From: Bacteroidota bacterium
GTDB lineage: Bacteria; Bacteroidota; Bacteroidia; Flavobacteriales; Flavobacteriaceae
NCBI GenBank assembly: GCA_024280635.1
Contig: JAJRPS010000032.1
Location: 1-32,507 of the forward strand
Reading direction: 5' to 3'
DNA length: 32,507 bases
Below the pieces are notes generated by a model. That model searched no databases. It was not told the DNA's origin and saw only the letters and a list, made by a program, of their open reading frames with translations. The position numbers and the translations under genes were made by a program. Shown here one piece after another: positions 31,723-32,507 of the stretch; positions within the stretch are counted from its first letter, which is position 1, and each line of letters starts with the position of its first letter.

Positions 31723-32421
31723 CTATTTACTTCTTACTGTGCGTTGTTCTATTCTTTTCTCGTAATTATTTCCTTCAAAAATACGTTGTACAAAAATACC
31801 GGGTATGTGTACTTCATTGGGGTCTAATTCACCTGCTTGCACCAACTCTTCTACCTCAGCAACGGTAATTTTTGCAGCACCCGCCATTGCCTGATTAAAA
31901 TTACGTGCCGTACCTTTAAATATTAAATTACCTGCGGTATCACCTTTCCACGCTTTTACAATTGCAAAATCTGCTTGATAAGCGTATTCTAAAATGTGCA
32001 TTTTACCGTTAAACTCACGCACTTCTTTACCTTTCGCTACCTCAGTACCATAACCTGCTGGGGTATAAAATGCTGGGAAACCTGCTTTTGCAGCTCTACA
32101 TTTTTCGGCTAATGTACCTTGCGGTGTTAACTCTACATCCAACTCACCTGATAACATTTGACGCTCAAACTCGTCATTTTCACCCACATAAGAAGAAATC
32201 ATTTTTTTAACTTGCTTTTCCTGTAGCAACAATCCTAATCCAAAATCATCTACTCCTGCATTGTTAGAAATACACGTAATATCACGAACATTCATTTTCA
32301 CCAATTCGGTAATGCAGTTTTCTGGTATTCCACACAATCCAAAACCACCTAACATTAAAGTCATGTTGTCTTGTACACCTGCTAATGCTTCTTGTACGTT
32401 TTTAACTTTTTTATTAATCAT
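31723..32421 (-). CDS. scoA: 3-oxoacid CoA-transferase subunit A
   Basis: 232 residues, alpha subunit of the succinyl-CoA:acetoacetate (or related) CoA transferase, used in ketone-body and branched-chain degradation. [16 protein letters not shown] near residue 22 is the signature GGFGxxGxP loop of subunit [32 protein letters not shown] and [13 protein letters not shown] follow in family order. The catalytic Glu is on subunit B, which is not encoded downstream; the polysaccharide locus begins there. scoB may lie right of the window. A normal ATG start at 32421 follows an AT-rich leader. Confidence 0.92.
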   Translation of the reverse strand: MINKKVKNVQEALAGVQDNMTLMLGGFGLCGIPENCITELVKMNVRDITCISNNAGVDDFGLGLLLQEKQVKKMISSYVGENDEFERQMLSGELDVELTPQGTLAEKCRAAKAGFPAFYTPAGYGTEVAKGKEVREFNGKMHILEYAYQADFAIVKAWKGDTAGNLIFKGTARNFNQAMAGAAKITVAEVEELVQAGELDPNEVHIPGIFVQRIFEGNNYEKRIEQRTVRSK

Positions 32422-32475
32422 AATATATTATTTTTTAATTCGCCTTTACAATCAATAGCGTTATTAAATATCTTC

Positions 32476-32494
32476 AAACCAAGCATGTTGGTTT
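32476..32494. other. Perfect dyad upstream of scoA
   Basis: AAACCAA (32476-32482) and TTGGTTT (32488-32494) pair around GCATG. On the plus strand it is followed by ATTTTTTATT, terminator-like, but no plus-strand gene is seen before it. It may be an operator or part of the scoA leader; its outer context is cut off by the window edge. Confidence 0.35.
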
Positions 32495-32507
32495 ATTTTT
32501 TATTCGA

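Noticed and set aside
31449-31868. Plus-strand ORFs in the gap between the dehydrogenase gene and scoA
   Set aside because: Their translations are Phe/Leu/Tyr-rich from a pyrimidine-rich strand, overlap both real genes and resemble no family.

Overview
The window looks like chromosome of a marine-type Flavobacteriaceae member (Bacteroidota). The DNA is AT-rich, starts lack Shine-Dalgarno sequences, and several promoters carry the Bacteroidota -7 box TAnnTTTG. The first protein ends in a type B sorting domain of the type IX secretion system, and the housekeeping proteins are flavobacterial in form and length.

Layout. (1) 1-4015: 3' part of a large repetitive secreted adhesin, open at the left edge. 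(2) 4077-4716: two small envelope-protein genes in decay, not intact ORFs. (3) 4717-13126: housekeeping genes rsmI and a coupled acidic protein (-), tdk-alr, mscL, asd, a small membrane protein (+), a ferredoxin/ferredoxin-NADP reductase pair (-), then metK behind a leader that matches a class II SAM riboswitch. (4) 13218-17293: a LysE-type exporter, a cluster of palindromes, tRNA-Cys, folB, glnS with a long C-terminal extension, and a DnaJ-KTSC protein. (5) 17294-17820: a gene-free stretch with a 41-43 bp duplicated sequence. (6) 17821-31555: a one-direction (-), tightly packed surface-polysaccharide locus. (7) 31723-32421: scoA, the A subunit of a CoA transferase.

How the polysaccharide locus should work (inference from families): a WbpO/TviB-type dehydrogenase and a WbpP/TviC-type epimerase make a UDP-HexNAc-uronic acid. 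PglE-like aminotransferase and PglD-like acetyltransferase make a bacillosamine-type diamino sugar, and PglC-like transferase loads it onto undecaprenyl phosphate. One GT4 enzyme extends it. A GNAT-fold protein, a NodB-type deacetylase and a hexapeptide acetyltransferase could decorate it, and a Wzx-type flippase exports it. A Wzy/O-antigen-ligase-type protein is present but its gene is interrupted by a one-base frameshift in a homopolymer. Two adjacent paralogous multi-pass membrane proteins of a family I do not recognise, and one lipoprotein, sit in the same operon. The 4,6-dehydratase, chain-length control and outer-membrane export genes are not in the window.

Most promising points: the tandem membrane-protein paralogs, the frameshifted wzy, the SAM-II aptamer placed far from the metK start with a leader fold whose logic looks reversed, the decayed gene pair, and the palindrome cluster before tRNA-Cys.
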